Positions 1 through 6,613 of a stretch of DNA of 20,395 bases are shown here, in pieces. A program made the translations under genes and the position numbers. Each line of letters opens with the position of its first letter. Position 1 is the stretch's first letter. The notes under the pieces were generated by a model, which was not told where the DNA came from, did not search any database, and was given only the letters and a program-made list of their open reading frames with translations. This stretch comes from Bacillota bacterium (GTDB taxonomy: Bacteria; Bacillota; UBA4882; UBA8346): NCBI GenBank assembly GCA_023401925.1, contig JAEXDA010000009.1:1-20395 (forward strand), read 5' to 3'.

Positions 1-220
1 TGGCAATACCGTTAAAAACCGGTTTGGATAACAAGTCATAATTGGTAAATGAAAAATATAGGGAAGCCAGAATCGGTATTAACGTAAAAGCCAAAAAACC
101 GATTACAAAAGGACCAATAAAAAGATAGCCCGCAACGTTTTCTGAACATCCGATCCTTGTTTTACGGGAATCTTGGTGTATCGTTAAAGATTGAAAAAGC
201 TTTTCTTGAGGTTGGGTCAT
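1..220 (-). CDS. Carbohydrate ABC transporter permease, MalF-type, N-terminal part (cut by window edge)
   Basis: The reverse strand reads ATG at 220 and stays open to the window edge, giving about 73 residues starting MTQPQEKLFQ. A short charged cytoplasmic N-terminus is followed by a hydrophobic segment with YLFIGPFVIGF and LIPILASLYFSFTNYD, the usual first membrane helix and SxTxYD-like start of MalF/UgpA-type sugar permeases. A GGAGG ribosome binding site lies about 11 bases upstream of the ATG. The gene follows binding-protein gene 425-1714 with a 204-base gap, so it is most likely the first permease of that importer and acts in the cytoplasmic membrane. The EAA loop, which would confirm the family, lies outside the window. 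It is too short for the tracking of ORFs but the N-terminal signature is typical. Confidence 0.85.
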   Translation of the reverse strand, partial: MTQPQEKLFQSLTIHQDSRKTRIGCSENVAGYLFIGPFVIGFLAFTLIPILASLYFSFTNYDLLSKPVFNGIA

Positions 221-284
221 CTTGATAACGCCTCCGCCCATACTATTACGTCACGCGCGATAAGTCATGCGCGCACGCGCCCAG

Positions 285-316
285 CCGGTTACTGATAATA
301 CCTACCCAATAACCGG
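285..316. repeat. Inverted repeat CCGGTTA...TAACCGG in the SBP-permease gap
   Basis: Seven-base arms CCGGTTA (285-291) and TAACCGG (310-316) are separated by 18 bases. Just beside it, 252-280 is an alternating purine-pyrimidine stretch rich in GCGC, unlike the AT-rich surroundings. It could be an operator or a second RNA hairpin. No function can be assigned. Confidence 0.3.
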
Positions 317-345
317 ACTTGCATCTTCCTTCTTTGATAACTCGA

Positions 346-384
346 AGCTGTTGCAAAATATTTTTAAAATATCTTGCAACAGCT
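346..384 (-). other. Intercistronic stem-loop between binding protein and permease
   Basis: Perfect 11-base arms AGCTGTTGCAA (346-356) and TTGCAACAGCT (374-384) enclose an AT-rich middle that can itself pair (AATATTTT against AAAATAT). It starts 40 bases after the stop of the binding-protein gene. There is no run of T after the hairpin on the minus strand, so it is not a standard Rho-independent terminator. Known malE-malF-type operons carry such hairpins, which protect the upstream mRNA 3' end or damp read-through so that binding protein is made in excess over permease. That role here is inference. Confidence 0.6.
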
Positions 385-424
385 CCCACTTCCGTGAGTG
401 TGTGAATTTATCTATCCAATGAGA

Positions 425-1714
425 TTATTTCGTTTTATTGGCTGACAAAATTTGATTTGCCTGTTTCATAAATTTATCTGCCCCTTCTTTGGGTGAAATG
501 GTGCCGTATAAAACTTCTTGATCAATGGTGCGGAACACTTTTAGTACTTCACCAGCGCCTGCCGGATCAGCCGGATCAATCGGACTGGCATGCTTATTGC
601 CAACCTGCTCGATAAATTCAAACACTTGCTTATTGACCGGATCAACCATTCCTTTTAATGCTTCCCGCACGGAAGGCACAATCGGAATACCCCGTTCGGC
701 CAGGAGAACCTTATTGGCTTCAATGTCGTTGGTGAAATAGTTGATGAACTTAACAGCCTCAGCCTTATTGGCCGAAGATTTGGAAACCGAGAAGAACATC
801 GAAGGCTTGAAATATGTGCCGGGTCTTGAAGCGCCTGCAATCTTAGGTGTCATTGCAATGGCAACCGGACGATTGGCTGCTGCGGCAAAAGCGACAACCT
901 GATTACTCCAAACATATTCCAACCAAGCTTGGCCTTTAGCAAAGGGTGATTCCTGGGGAGTGGTATTGACGAATGCTACATCCGGTTTTACCATGACTCC
1001 GGCTTTTAAAAGACGTAGTTGCATGGAATAAAACTCAATCAACAATTTCTGATCTTTAAAGCCTAATGAAGCTCCGGTCTTGGGGTTAAAGAAGGGTTTA
1101 CCGGTTTGGCGGATCATATTTTCAAACATGACCCGCGGATCAATGGTTGATAAGATTTGAGTTTGGACACCGGTTTTTTTGTAAATCTCGGTACTGATTT
1201 TTTCAAAATCAGCCCATGTCCAATCGGCAGTTGGCACCGCTACTCCGGCTTTTTGCAATACAGCCGGATCATAAATGATGGACCAGGCATTGGTACCCAG
1301 GTTGATACCATACAACTTGCCATCTACCTTACCGCCTGAGGTATATACATCAGAGACCGTACTTAAATCGATTTTTTTGGATTTCACATACGGTGTTAAA
1401 TCCAACAACAAATTCTTGCGAGTATATTGACTGATATAAGAATAATCTTGTTGAATGATATCCGGTAAATTATTGGCAGCCGCTTGTGAGCCTAATTTAT
1501 CCCAATATCCACCCCAGCCTGTGGTTTCAGTTTCAATGGTCACATTGGGATTTTTGGCCATATACATTTGGACCACTTGAATGGTACGGGCATCGCGGGT
1601 TGGATTACCCCACCAACCAAGGCGTAATGTAACCTTGCTGGGCGCGGCAAAGGTGATGCCTGTCAGGGAAATGACCATCATCAAAAGCAAGAGGATCCGT
1701 AAGCCTTTTTTCAT
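425..1714 (-). CDS. Extracellular carbohydrate-binding protein of an ABC importer (SBP family 1)
   Basis: The 429-residue protein has an N-terminal signal peptide: MKKGLRILLLL, a hydrophobic core, then TFA/APS as a signal-peptidase-I site near residue 24. The mature start LRLGWWGNP followed by an ExTGWGGYWDKL-like region and repeated small hydrophobic blocks fits UgpB/MalE-type solute-binding proteins of usual length. It would capture an oligosaccharide outside the membrane and deliver it to the permease encoded downstream (1-220). I chose the ATG at 1714 because AGGAGGA (1721-1727) sits six bases upstream and the signal peptide begins directly there; the upstream ATG at 1756 would add 14 residues with no good ribosome binding site. 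There is no lipobox cysteine, so it is not a membrane-anchored lipoprotein, which is unusual for a monoderm Firmicute. The substrate is not visible, but context points to uronic-acid-containing sugars. Confidence 0.9.
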   Translation of the reverse strand: MKKGLRILLLLMMVISLTGITFAAPSKVTLRLGWWGNPTRDARTIQVVQMYMAKNPNVTIETETTGWGGYWDKLGSQAAANNLPDIIQQDYSYISQYTRKNLLLDLTPYVKSKKIDLSTVSDVYTSGGKVDGKLYGINLGTNAWSIIYDPAVLQKAGVAVPTADWTWADFEKISTEIYKKTGVQTQILSTIDPRVMFENMIRQTGKPFFNPKTGASLGFKDQKLLIEFYSMQLRLLKAGVMVKPDVAFVNTTPQESPFAKGQAWLEYVWSNQVVAFAAAANRPVAIAMTPKIAGASRPGTYFKPSMFFSVSKSSANKAEAVKFINYFTNDIEANKVLLAERGIPIVPSVREALKGMVDPVNKQVFEFIEQVGNKHASPIDPADPAGAGEVLKVFRTIDQEVLYGTISPKEGADKFMKQANQILSANKTK

Positions 1715-1754
1715 TTTAACTCCTCCTAAAGGATATTTTAACTCCCTGTCTATC

Positions 1755-1783
1755 ATATTAATTTTCGGTAAACATCCTGTAAA
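1755..1783 (-). promoter_or_regulatory. Candidate sigma-70/A promoter for the 425-1714 binding protein
   Basis: On the minus strand TTTACA (1778-1783) and TAATAT (1755-1760) are separated by exactly 17 bases and lie about 40 bases upstream of the ATG at 1714. The -10 matches consensus at four of six positions. Together with the terminator at 1919-1945 this makes the second transporter a separate transcription unit. Confidence 0.45.
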
Positions 1784-1890
1784 TACAAAAAAACGTTTTT
1801 CTTGTTTAAAAAAAGGATATTATGTGGTATGGAGTAGCATTATTGTCATAAGAAGGCAACGAAAACCCTCATATCTGCGAATACGGCAGC

Positions 1891-1903
1891 GTTTCATTGA
1901 AAC
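1891..1903. promoter_or_regulatory. Short palindrome GTTTC-ATT-GAAAC, possible operator
   Basis: A perfect five-base inverted repeat with a three-base centre lies between the DUF2264 terminator and the candidate promoter of the binding-protein gene, about 110 bases upstream of the -35. Its position would suit an activator site, but palindromes of this size are common by chance. Confidence 0.2.
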
Positions 1904-1918
1904 TTTGAGGAAATAAAA

Positions 1919-1945
1919 GGAACCTCGGGGATTTTGGGTTCCTTT
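1919..1945 (-). terminator. Rho-independent terminator after the DUF2264 gene (possibly bidirectional)
   Basis: The seven-base stem AGGAACC/GGTTCCT encloses about 12 bases. On the minus strand it is followed by TTTTATTT, and on the plus strand by TTTTTTCTTTTT. It begins about ten bases after the stop codon at 1956-1958 and closes the long importer-hydrolase operon. Confidence 0.75.
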
Positions 1946-1955
1946 TTTCTTTTTA

Positions 1956-3122
1956 TTAGCCGTTTTCATCGGAAAGCGCGTGATCACAGGGCATATTTCG
2001 CCCTGACCAGATTTTTTGAGAAGTCCATTCACACTCCGGGTCTTGCCAAAACGGGGCATCCAAGGGCAGGCCCAAGGGCAGGAAAACCGTGGTACATAAA
2101 TACAAACTGCCGGTCGAAATATATCCTTCTCCAATATCAGGCTGGCTTCCGCAAAACCCGATCTTGAGCCAGCCGTCCCCATCGAATGTATCAGGTATGT
2201 CCATCATTCGTTTGATAATGGCCGTTAATCCACAACGGACCTGAGCGGGTTCAATATTCGCAGGAAGGTTCTTTTGAAGCGCCATTTGGGCTAAATGTTG
2301 AAACGCTCCAAAACGGTAGGCTATAGAACGCCCCATTGCCGGAAAAGTGCCATCCGGAGCGATCAATCTTTCCAACAATCCGGCATAACGGGACGCCCTT
2401 TTTAAGATCCCGGGTTGCATCGCCTGCCATTCCGGATACTCGGCTCCAACAGTCTTGATGATGTCGACCAACATCGGCTGAATCACAAAACTGTTATAAT
2501 AGTCCCAATGGAATTCGGACCCATCCCCATAAACGCCGTCCCCCAAATACCATTGTTCATGTTGATTGAGAGCATAGTCGATCCGCATCGGATCCCAATC
2601 TTCCCCCATCCTATATAAGGTCGTTTCAATCATCGCCCCAAACAACAACCAATTGCAAAAACATGGTTTTCGGGTCCTGGTAGTTTTTAAGGCGTTGATC
2701 AGATTTTGTTGAATCCTTGGCTCCAGCTTTTTCCACAATTCATTCGGACTTCTGAGGATGGCATGAGCTAAGAAAGCCGCATCCACAATCGGTTGTAACC
2801 CGGAACTGAAATTCACATAATCCGGGGAACCGGGATCAGTGGCCGCATCAATGGCTTTTCTAGCTAAGATACAATATTCTTCCCGTCGTTCCCGCTCAAC
2901 TGCCGGAATATTACAATTTTCCAACCATGGGGCGATGCCATCCAAAGTCCGGCCCAGGGCTTCAAGATAAGTGTAATCTTTCCGGTCATCCCGTTCAGTA
3001 GTGATACTTCCTATAGGCATGGAGCTTTTTAAGCGTTTTTCAGCCAAAGCCTCCAAAACCGGCCGGCTAATTTTCAAAAGCACATCGAGCCAATATTCTC
3101 TGTCGGTGACTGAATTTTCCAT
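1956..3122 (-). CDS. DUF2264-domain protein, probable carbohydrate-active enzyme of unassigned activity
   Basis: The 388-residue protein has no signal peptide, so it should be cytoplasmic. It carries the conserved blocks I associate with DUF2264 (PF10022): YVNFSSGLQPIVDAAFLAHA near 102-121, NWLLFGAMIETTL near 157-169, YGDGSEFHWDYYNSFVIQP near 198-216, GRSIAYRFGAF near 264-274 and a C-terminal FWQDPECEWTSQKIWSG near 358-374. The repeated helix pattern suggests an alpha/alpha barrel like GH88/GH105 enzymes. DUF2264 genes commonly sit in polysaccharide-use loci; I recall a link to GH154 beta-glucuronidases but cannot verify it here. It lacks the extra C-terminal region of longer family members. 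The ATG at 3122 has AAGGAGG nine bases upstream. It is the last gene of the operon, separated from GH88 by a repeat-filled spacer. The domain is fairly sure; the reaction is not known from sequence. Confidence 0.8.
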   Translation of the reverse strand: MENSVTDREYWLDVLLKISRPVLEALAEKRLKSSMPIGSITTERDDRKDYTYLEALGRTLDGIAPWLENCNIPAVERERREEYCILARKAIDAATDPGSPDYVNFSSGLQPIVDAAFLAHAILRSPNELWKKLEPRIQQNLINALKTTRTRKPCFCNWLLFGAMIETTLYRMGEDWDPMRIDYALNQHEQWYLGDGVYGDGSEFHWDYYNSFVIQPMLVDIIKTVGAEYPEWQAMQPGILKRASRYAGLLERLIAPDGTFPAMGRSIAYRFGAFQHLAQMALQKNLPANIEPAQVRCGLTAIIKRMMDIPDTFDGDGWLKIGFCGSQPDIGEGYISTGSLYLCTTVFLPLGLPLDAPFWQDPECEWTSQKIWSGRNMPCDHALSDENG

Positions 3123-3175
3123 TCCTCTGGCCTCCTTACCAATGGCAGCTTCTCAATTTATCCTCCAACGGTGTG

Positions 3176-3374
3176 GATTTTATCTCATGGAGTGTAAATC
3201 CTCAAATCTGTTTTGTAAATCTACTCTCCCCTTGCGCAGATTTTATCTCCCGGAGTGTAAATTCTCAAATCTGTTTTGTAAATCTACACTCCCGTTGCGT
3301 AGATTTTATCTCCCGGAGTGTAAATTCTCAAATCCATTTTGTAAATCTACACTCCCCTTGCGTAGATCTTATCT
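3176..3374. repeat. 63-bp tandem repeat array (three units plus a 10-bp remnant), rich in inverted repeats
   Basis: Units lie at 3176-3238, 3239-3301 and 3302-3364, with ten bases of a fourth unit at 3365-3374, five bases short of the GH88 stop. The units differ at only a few positions. Within units 2 and 3, GGAGTGTA pairs with TACACTCC (for example 3252-3259 with 3285-3292). Across unit junctions AAATCTAC pairs with GTAGATTT (for example 3280-3287 with 3299-3306). The two pairings share bases, so they are mutually exclusive. The left flank (about 3155-3175) looks like a decayed further unit. The array fills most of the 256-base spacer between GH88 and DUF2264 and would be transcribed with them. 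Confidence 0.95.
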
Positions 3375-3378
3375 AACG

Positions 3379-4563
3379 TCACCAGTATAGCCGCCAATCT
3401 TTTACCAACCTGACCAAAGCCTCCAAATAAAAATAATCGCCCCAAATCATACATTCATCGACTCCATCACCGGCCGGTTTGCTATAAACTCCGTGGAGCA
3501 AGATTCCGTTGGATTTCTCAACTCCATCCGTGGTGTAATTTTGGGCTAAAGAACAAATCATCCTTAAAGCAGCATTTTCATAAATTCGTTTTGCTTCATC
3601 GACTAGTGGCAAATGTTTACTGATTTCTAACAAGCCACAAGCAGCAATGACTGCAGCCGAACTATCTCTCTCTTCGCTTCCATTGGTAAAAATTAAATCC
3701 CAATAGCAAACATCATCCTCGGGAAGACGGTTCAGAAAATAATTCGCCAATTTCTTTCCTACTTCTATAAAGTTCCAATCCCCGGTATAAAGATAACTAA
3801 GTGCAAAACCATAGATCCCCCAGGCTTGGCCCCGGGCCCAACAGGACGAATCGGAAAAACCCTGGGCCGTCTTGCCAAATCTCGGCGCGCCGGTTTCCAC
3901 GTCCATATAAAAAGTATGGAAGGTGGAAGCATCTTCCCGGATGATATATTCCGCGGCCTGGCAGGCATGGCTATAGGCAATCCGATAGTATTGGGACTCG
4001 CTGGTGACCCCGGCGTTCCAATAGAGCAAGGGCAGATTCATCAAACAATCAATTATCATCCTGCCGCGTTGCTCCGGATCTTGCAAATTGCCCCAGGCCT
4101 GAATAATGCCGGCTTTTTCGAAATAACGGCTTATCAGCAATTTCCCGGCTTCCACCGCAACATTTTTAGCCTCAACATTTCCGGTACATTTAAAAGCGGC
4201 CACGCAGGACAAACTGTATAAAAAACCCAAATCATGGGTGTCAGTGGCGATTTTTTCAGAAATCCGCCATCGAAAACTCTCCAGTTGACCTTCAGCCGCT
4301 CTCCGGTATCTCTCTTCCCCGGTCAATTCATAAGCCAGCCACAACATGCCGGTCCAAAAGGAAGAAGTCCATTCGGTATTTTCAATACTCGGATAGATAT
4401 TGTTCCGGCTGGCGGGGGCGGGAAATTTATCAGCGAAACCAGCCAGATTTTCATCAATTTTTTGAAGCACAAACGCAATAGCCTTCTGGCAAAATTCCCG
4501 GTCGATAGGGGGACGACTCTCATATTTGGCGATTTGACGGATGCCTTCATCCTTGATCTTCAT
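3379..4563 (-). CDS. GH88-family unsaturated glucuronyl hydrolase
   Basis: The 394-residue protein has no signal peptide and should work in the cytoplasm. It matches GH88 enzymes, which hydrate the 4,5-double bond of unsaturated uronic acids left by polysaccharide lyases and so release them from oligosaccharides. Visible landmarks: TEWTSSFWTGMLWLAYE near 63-79, DTHDLGFLY with Asp111, IIDCLMNLPLLYW with Asp172, SDSSCWARGQAWGIYGF near 237-253 and DECMIWGDYFYLEAL near the end. Asp111 and Asp172 correspond to Asp88 and the catalytic Asp149 of the Bacillus enzyme; length is close to that enzyme (about 377). The permease stop codon lies three bases before this ATG and the ribosome binding site (AAAGGAT) overlaps the permease end, so the two are translated as one tight operon. 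GH105 (rhamnogalacturonyl hydrolase) is the main alternative; the motif pattern and glucuronidase context favour GH88. Confidence 0.9.
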   Translation of the reverse strand: MKIKDEGIRQIAKYESRPPIDREFCQKAIAFVLQKIDENLAGFADKFPAPASRNNIYPSIENTEWTSSFWTGMLWLAYELTGEERYRRAAEGQLESFRWRISEKIATDTHDLGFLYSLSCVAAFKCTGNVEAKNVAVEAGKLLISRYFEKAGIIQAWGNLQDPEQRGRMIIDCLMNLPLLYWNAGVTSESQYYRIAYSHACQAAEYIIREDASTFHTFYMDVETGAPRFGKTAQGFSDSSCWARGQAWGIYGFALSYLYTGDWNFIEVGKKLANYFLNRLPEDDVCYWDLIFTNGSEERDSSAAVIAACGLLEISKHLPLVDEAKRIYENAALRMICSLAQNYTTDGVEKSNGILLHGVYSKPAGDGVDECMIWGDYFYLEALVRLVKDWRLYW

Positions 4564-4566
4564 GAT

Positions 4567-5448
4567 TTATCCTTTCAAACCAGTGGTGGCAATACCTTGA
4601 ATGAATTGTTTTTGGAATAATATATATATCAGAATAACCGGTATCAATGAACAAACTGCTCCAGCCATAACCAACCCATATTCCACGCCGTATTGGGTGA
4701 TGAATTTACGCAACCCCAATTGAATGACTTTGTTGGTGTCCGAGGTTAAAAAGATCAGGGGCGCTAAAAAATCATTCCAAACAAAAACAAACTGAAAAAT
4801 CCCCAATGCCGACAAAGCCGGTTTGGAGAGGGGCAAAATGACTTTAGCATAGATGCCCAGTTCGTTTAGACCATCGATCCGGGCCGATTCCGATAATTCT
4901 TTGGGAATACCCATATAAAACTGGCGTAATAAAAAAACACCGAAAGGAGAAAAAGAATATATCAGTACCAATGACCATAAAGAATCGCTTAATCCAATAT
5001 GCTTGATGATGATAAATAACGGAATAATTATAACCTGTATCGGGATTGCCATTGTCATAATATATAATATAAATAATGCTTTCCGCTCCGGAAATTCGAT
5101 CTTGGCAAAAGCGTACGCCGCCAAACTGCTGGTCAAAAGCGAAGTAAAAGTTACTACTGTAGCTAACCACAAGGTATTCTTGTAATAAGTCAAAAAATTA
5201 ATCCGTTTCCAGATATCCACATAATTTTGCCATTGAATGACTTTGGGAATCCAGCGAATCGGAAATTCAAATACATCATTCGTAGGTTTTAATGACGCGG
5301 ATATCATCCAAATAAAGGGTAAAATGACAACGGTAATACCACCGATCAGTAACAGATAAACCAAAAGTTTTTTAAGAAATGAATTCTCATTGTTCTTACT
5401 GCCCCAATGGAATTGTTTTTGAATATCGGCTGCTTGTAGTTCTTTCAA
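4567..5448 (-). CDS. Carbohydrate ABC transporter permease, MalG-type
   Basis: The 293-residue inner-membrane protein has about six hydrophobic helices, beginning at residue 27. The cytoplasmic EAA loop is visible as ELSESARIDGLNELGIYAKV near 184-203 followed by ILPLSKPA; this contacts the ATPase. The C-terminus QGIATTGLKG is typical of MalG-like permeases. It pairs with the MalF-type permease encoded 32 bases upstream and with the binding protein at 6614-7867. The start codon is TTG at 5448: AAGGAGGG lies just upstream, and no ATG is available before the first helix. No ATP-binding subunit is encoded in this operon, so a shared MsmX/UgpC-type ATPase is expected from elsewhere in the genome. 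The following gene, GH88, starts three bases after its stop. Confidence 0.93.
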   Translation of the reverse strand: MKELQAADIQKQFHWGSKNNENSFLKKLLVYLLLIGGITVVILPFIWMISASLKPTNDVFEFPIRWIPKVIQWQNYVDIWKRINFLTYYKNTLWLATVVTFTSLLTSSLAAYAFAKIEFPERKALFILYIMTMAIPIQVIIIPLFIIIKHIGLSDSLWSLVLIYSFSPFGVFLLRQFYMGIPKELSESARIDGLNELGIYAKVILPLSKPALSALGIFQFVFVWNDFLAPLIFLTSDTNKVIQLGLRKFITQYGVEYGLVMAGAVCSLIPVILIYILFQKQFIQGIATTGLKG

Positions 5449-5480
5449 ATTAAACCCTCCTTGTTGCGGGAAAACATAAT

Positions 5481-6398
5481 CTATAATGATTCATAGTGCA
5501 CTAATTTATCTTCATATTTAAACTGAATAATCGTTAAAACAAGCACCATGATAAATAAAACCATGGCCACCATCGAAGCATAGCCAAAATTAAAAAACCA
5601 AAAGGCTTGATTATAAATACAATACACCAGTGTGTTAGTGGCTCGTCCAGGTCCGCCATCGGTCATAATATAGACTTGGTCGAAAATTTTAAATGAGCCG
5701 ATAACCAACAAAAGCGTATTGAGAAACGTGGCTGGAGTGAGCATCGGCAAGGTTACATAACGAAATTTTTGCCAAAGGTTGGCGCCATCAATGGTGGCTG
5801 CTTCATATAAGTACTCGGGAATATTTTGTAGGCCTGCAAGATAAATGACCATATAATAGCCGACTTGCCGCCAAACACTGACTAAAATTACTGCAGGCAT
5901 TGCCCATACTGTTGATGCTGTCCATCCGGGAGGATTTTGGATACCGATCCATTTTAAAAAACCGTTCACCGGTCCCATCGTCGGTTGCAACAGCATCAGC
6001 CAAACCACAGCCACGGCTACCATAGATGTTATATAAGGGAAGAAATACAGTGTCCGAAAAAATTGAATCCCTTTGATTTTTTGATTTAACAACACCGCTA
6101 AAAAAAGCGCCACAATGATCGTAAAGGGTACCGTTACCGCACTAAAATAAATGGTATTGACCAGAGAAATTTGAAAAGTTTCATCCCGAAAGAGTTTGAA
6201 AAAATTTTTCAATCCTACAAATACTGCGGGATTGGCTGAATCCCATTTATAAAAACTCAGTCCAAAGGCAACAATAATCGGCACTAAAGTGAAGGTCAGA
6301 AAACCGATAAAATTCGGCAATAAAAAGGCATACGCTGTTAAACGATTTCTGCGTGTAATATTGCTTGATTTTTTGGGTGCCGTTACAAATACACTCAT
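5481..6398 (-). CDS. Carbohydrate ABC transporter permease, MalF-type
   Basis: The 305-residue membrane protein has a first helix near 21-50 (AYAFLLPNFIGFLTF), further helices, and the EAA loop PEYLYEAATIDGANLWQKF near 194-212 followed by YVTLPMLTPA. These identify the MalF/UgpA-type partner of the permease at 4567-5448. The ATG at 6398 has no recognisable ribosome binding site: the 20 bases before it are poor in purine runs. Instead a short ORF with an excellent site ends six bases upstream (6405-6461), so translation probably depends on coupling or re-initiation. A hairpin and a candidate internal promoter lie between it and the binding-protein gene. Expected to act with the MalG-type subunit and a non-linked ATPase to import oligosaccharides. 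Confidence 0.93.
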   Translation of the reverse strand: MSVFVTAPKKSSNITRRNRLTAYAFLLPNFIGFLTFTLVPIIVAFGLSFYKWDSANPAVFVGLKNFFKLFRDETFQISLVNTIYFSAVTVPFTIIVALFLAVLLNQKIKGIQFFRTLYFFPYITSMVAVAVVWLMLLQPTMGPVNGFLKWIGIQNPPGWTASTVWAMPAVILVSVWRQVGYYMVIYLAGLQNIPEYLYEAATIDGANLWQKFRYVTLPMLTPATFLNTLLLVIGSFKIFDQVYIMTDGGPGRATNTLVYCIYNQAFWFFNFGYASMVAMVLFIMVLVLTIIQFKYEDKLVHYESL

Positions 6399-6404
6399 GT
6401 AAAT

Positions 6405-6461
6405 TTACCGGAAACTCAACTCAGCCACCACCGACAGAAAGCACGTTGTTGAGACAATCAT
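6405..6461 (-). CDS. Candidate 18-residue leader peptide upstream of the MalF-type permease
   Basis: On the minus strand AGGAGG (6470-6475) is followed after eight bases by ATG at 6461 and a short frame MIVSTTCFLSVVAELSFR ending TAA at 6405-6407. Six bases later the permease ATG begins. The permease itself lacks a ribosome binding site, so this small frame is the only well-placed entry point for ribosomes. The peptide is hydrophobic and not related to the permease N-terminus. It may serve translational coupling or attenuation; it has no recognised family. Existence as a translated frame is likely on signal quality, but the function is inferred. Confidence 0.55.
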   Translation of the reverse strand: MIVSTTCFLSVVAELSFR

Positions 6462-6469
6462 CCGGTAGT

Positions 6470-6475
6470 CCTCCT
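6470..6475 (-). promoter_or_regulatory. Strong ribosome binding site serving the leader ORF
   Basis: AGGAGG on the minus strand, eight bases before the leader ATG at 6461 and 71 bases before the permease ATG at 6398. It is the only Shine-Dalgarno-like sequence ahead of the permease. Confidence 0.7.
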
Positions 6476-6491
6476 ATCTATCATTAAGATT

Positions 6492-6519
6492 ATCTTATAT
6501 ATGTATATGGGGCTGTCAG
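6492..6519 (-). promoter_or_regulatory. Possible internal promoter ahead of the permease genes
   Basis: CTGACA (6514-6519) is a five-of-six -35 match. TAAGAT (6492-6497) follows after 16 bases and matches the -10 consensus at four of six positions. The -35 lies in the distal arm of the 6506-6552 hairpin. The -10 overlaps a small palindrome, TAAGAT-T-ATCTTA on the plus strand (6485-6497). This would let permeases and GH88 be transcribed apart from the binding protein. It is a sequence match only. Confidence 0.3.
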
Positions 6520-6552
6520 AAAAGCCCTTTAAACTTTTGGGACAGCCCCATA
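6506..6552 (-). other. Intercistronic hairpin with transposon-end-like arms
   Basis: Perfect 12-base arms TATGGGGCTGTC (6506-6517) and GACAGCCCCATA (6541-6552) surround a middle that pairs again (AAAAG with CTTTT). It lies about 60 bases after the binding-protein stop. No T run follows on the minus strand. The arm pattern GGGGCTGTC-NN-AAAAG resembles terminal inverted repeats of some insertion sequences and small non-autonomous elements in Firmicutes; the whole is 47 bases, so it could be a relic of such ends. It may lower read-through into the permeases or stabilise the binding-protein mRNA. Confidence 0.6.
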
Positions 6553-6613
6553 CTTCATCAATTATTACAGCTACCGGTATAGAATTATTCAGTCGGAATA
6601 TTATCCTTAAACG

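Noticed and set aside
3176..3374. CRISPR array
   Set aside because: The units are contiguous and almost wholly identical, with no unique spacers between short repeats, and no cas genes are present.
3001..3390. Plus-strand frames with a 21-residue repeat (FYLPECKFSN type) across the tandem array
   Set aside because: The repeat period of 63 is a multiple of three, so any frame stays open. There is no ribosome binding site, and one frame begins inside the DUF2264 gene. The repeats are better explained as non-coding DNA.
3826..4620. Plus-strand ORFs of about 130 codons opposite GH88
   Set aside because: These are antisense shadows of a clearly conserved gene; they have no ribosome binding sites and low-complexity composition.
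6506..6552. Hairpin as a true Rho-independent terminator
   Set aside because: The stem is strong but is followed on the minus strand by TATACATATATAAG rather than a T run, so at most partial termination is expected.
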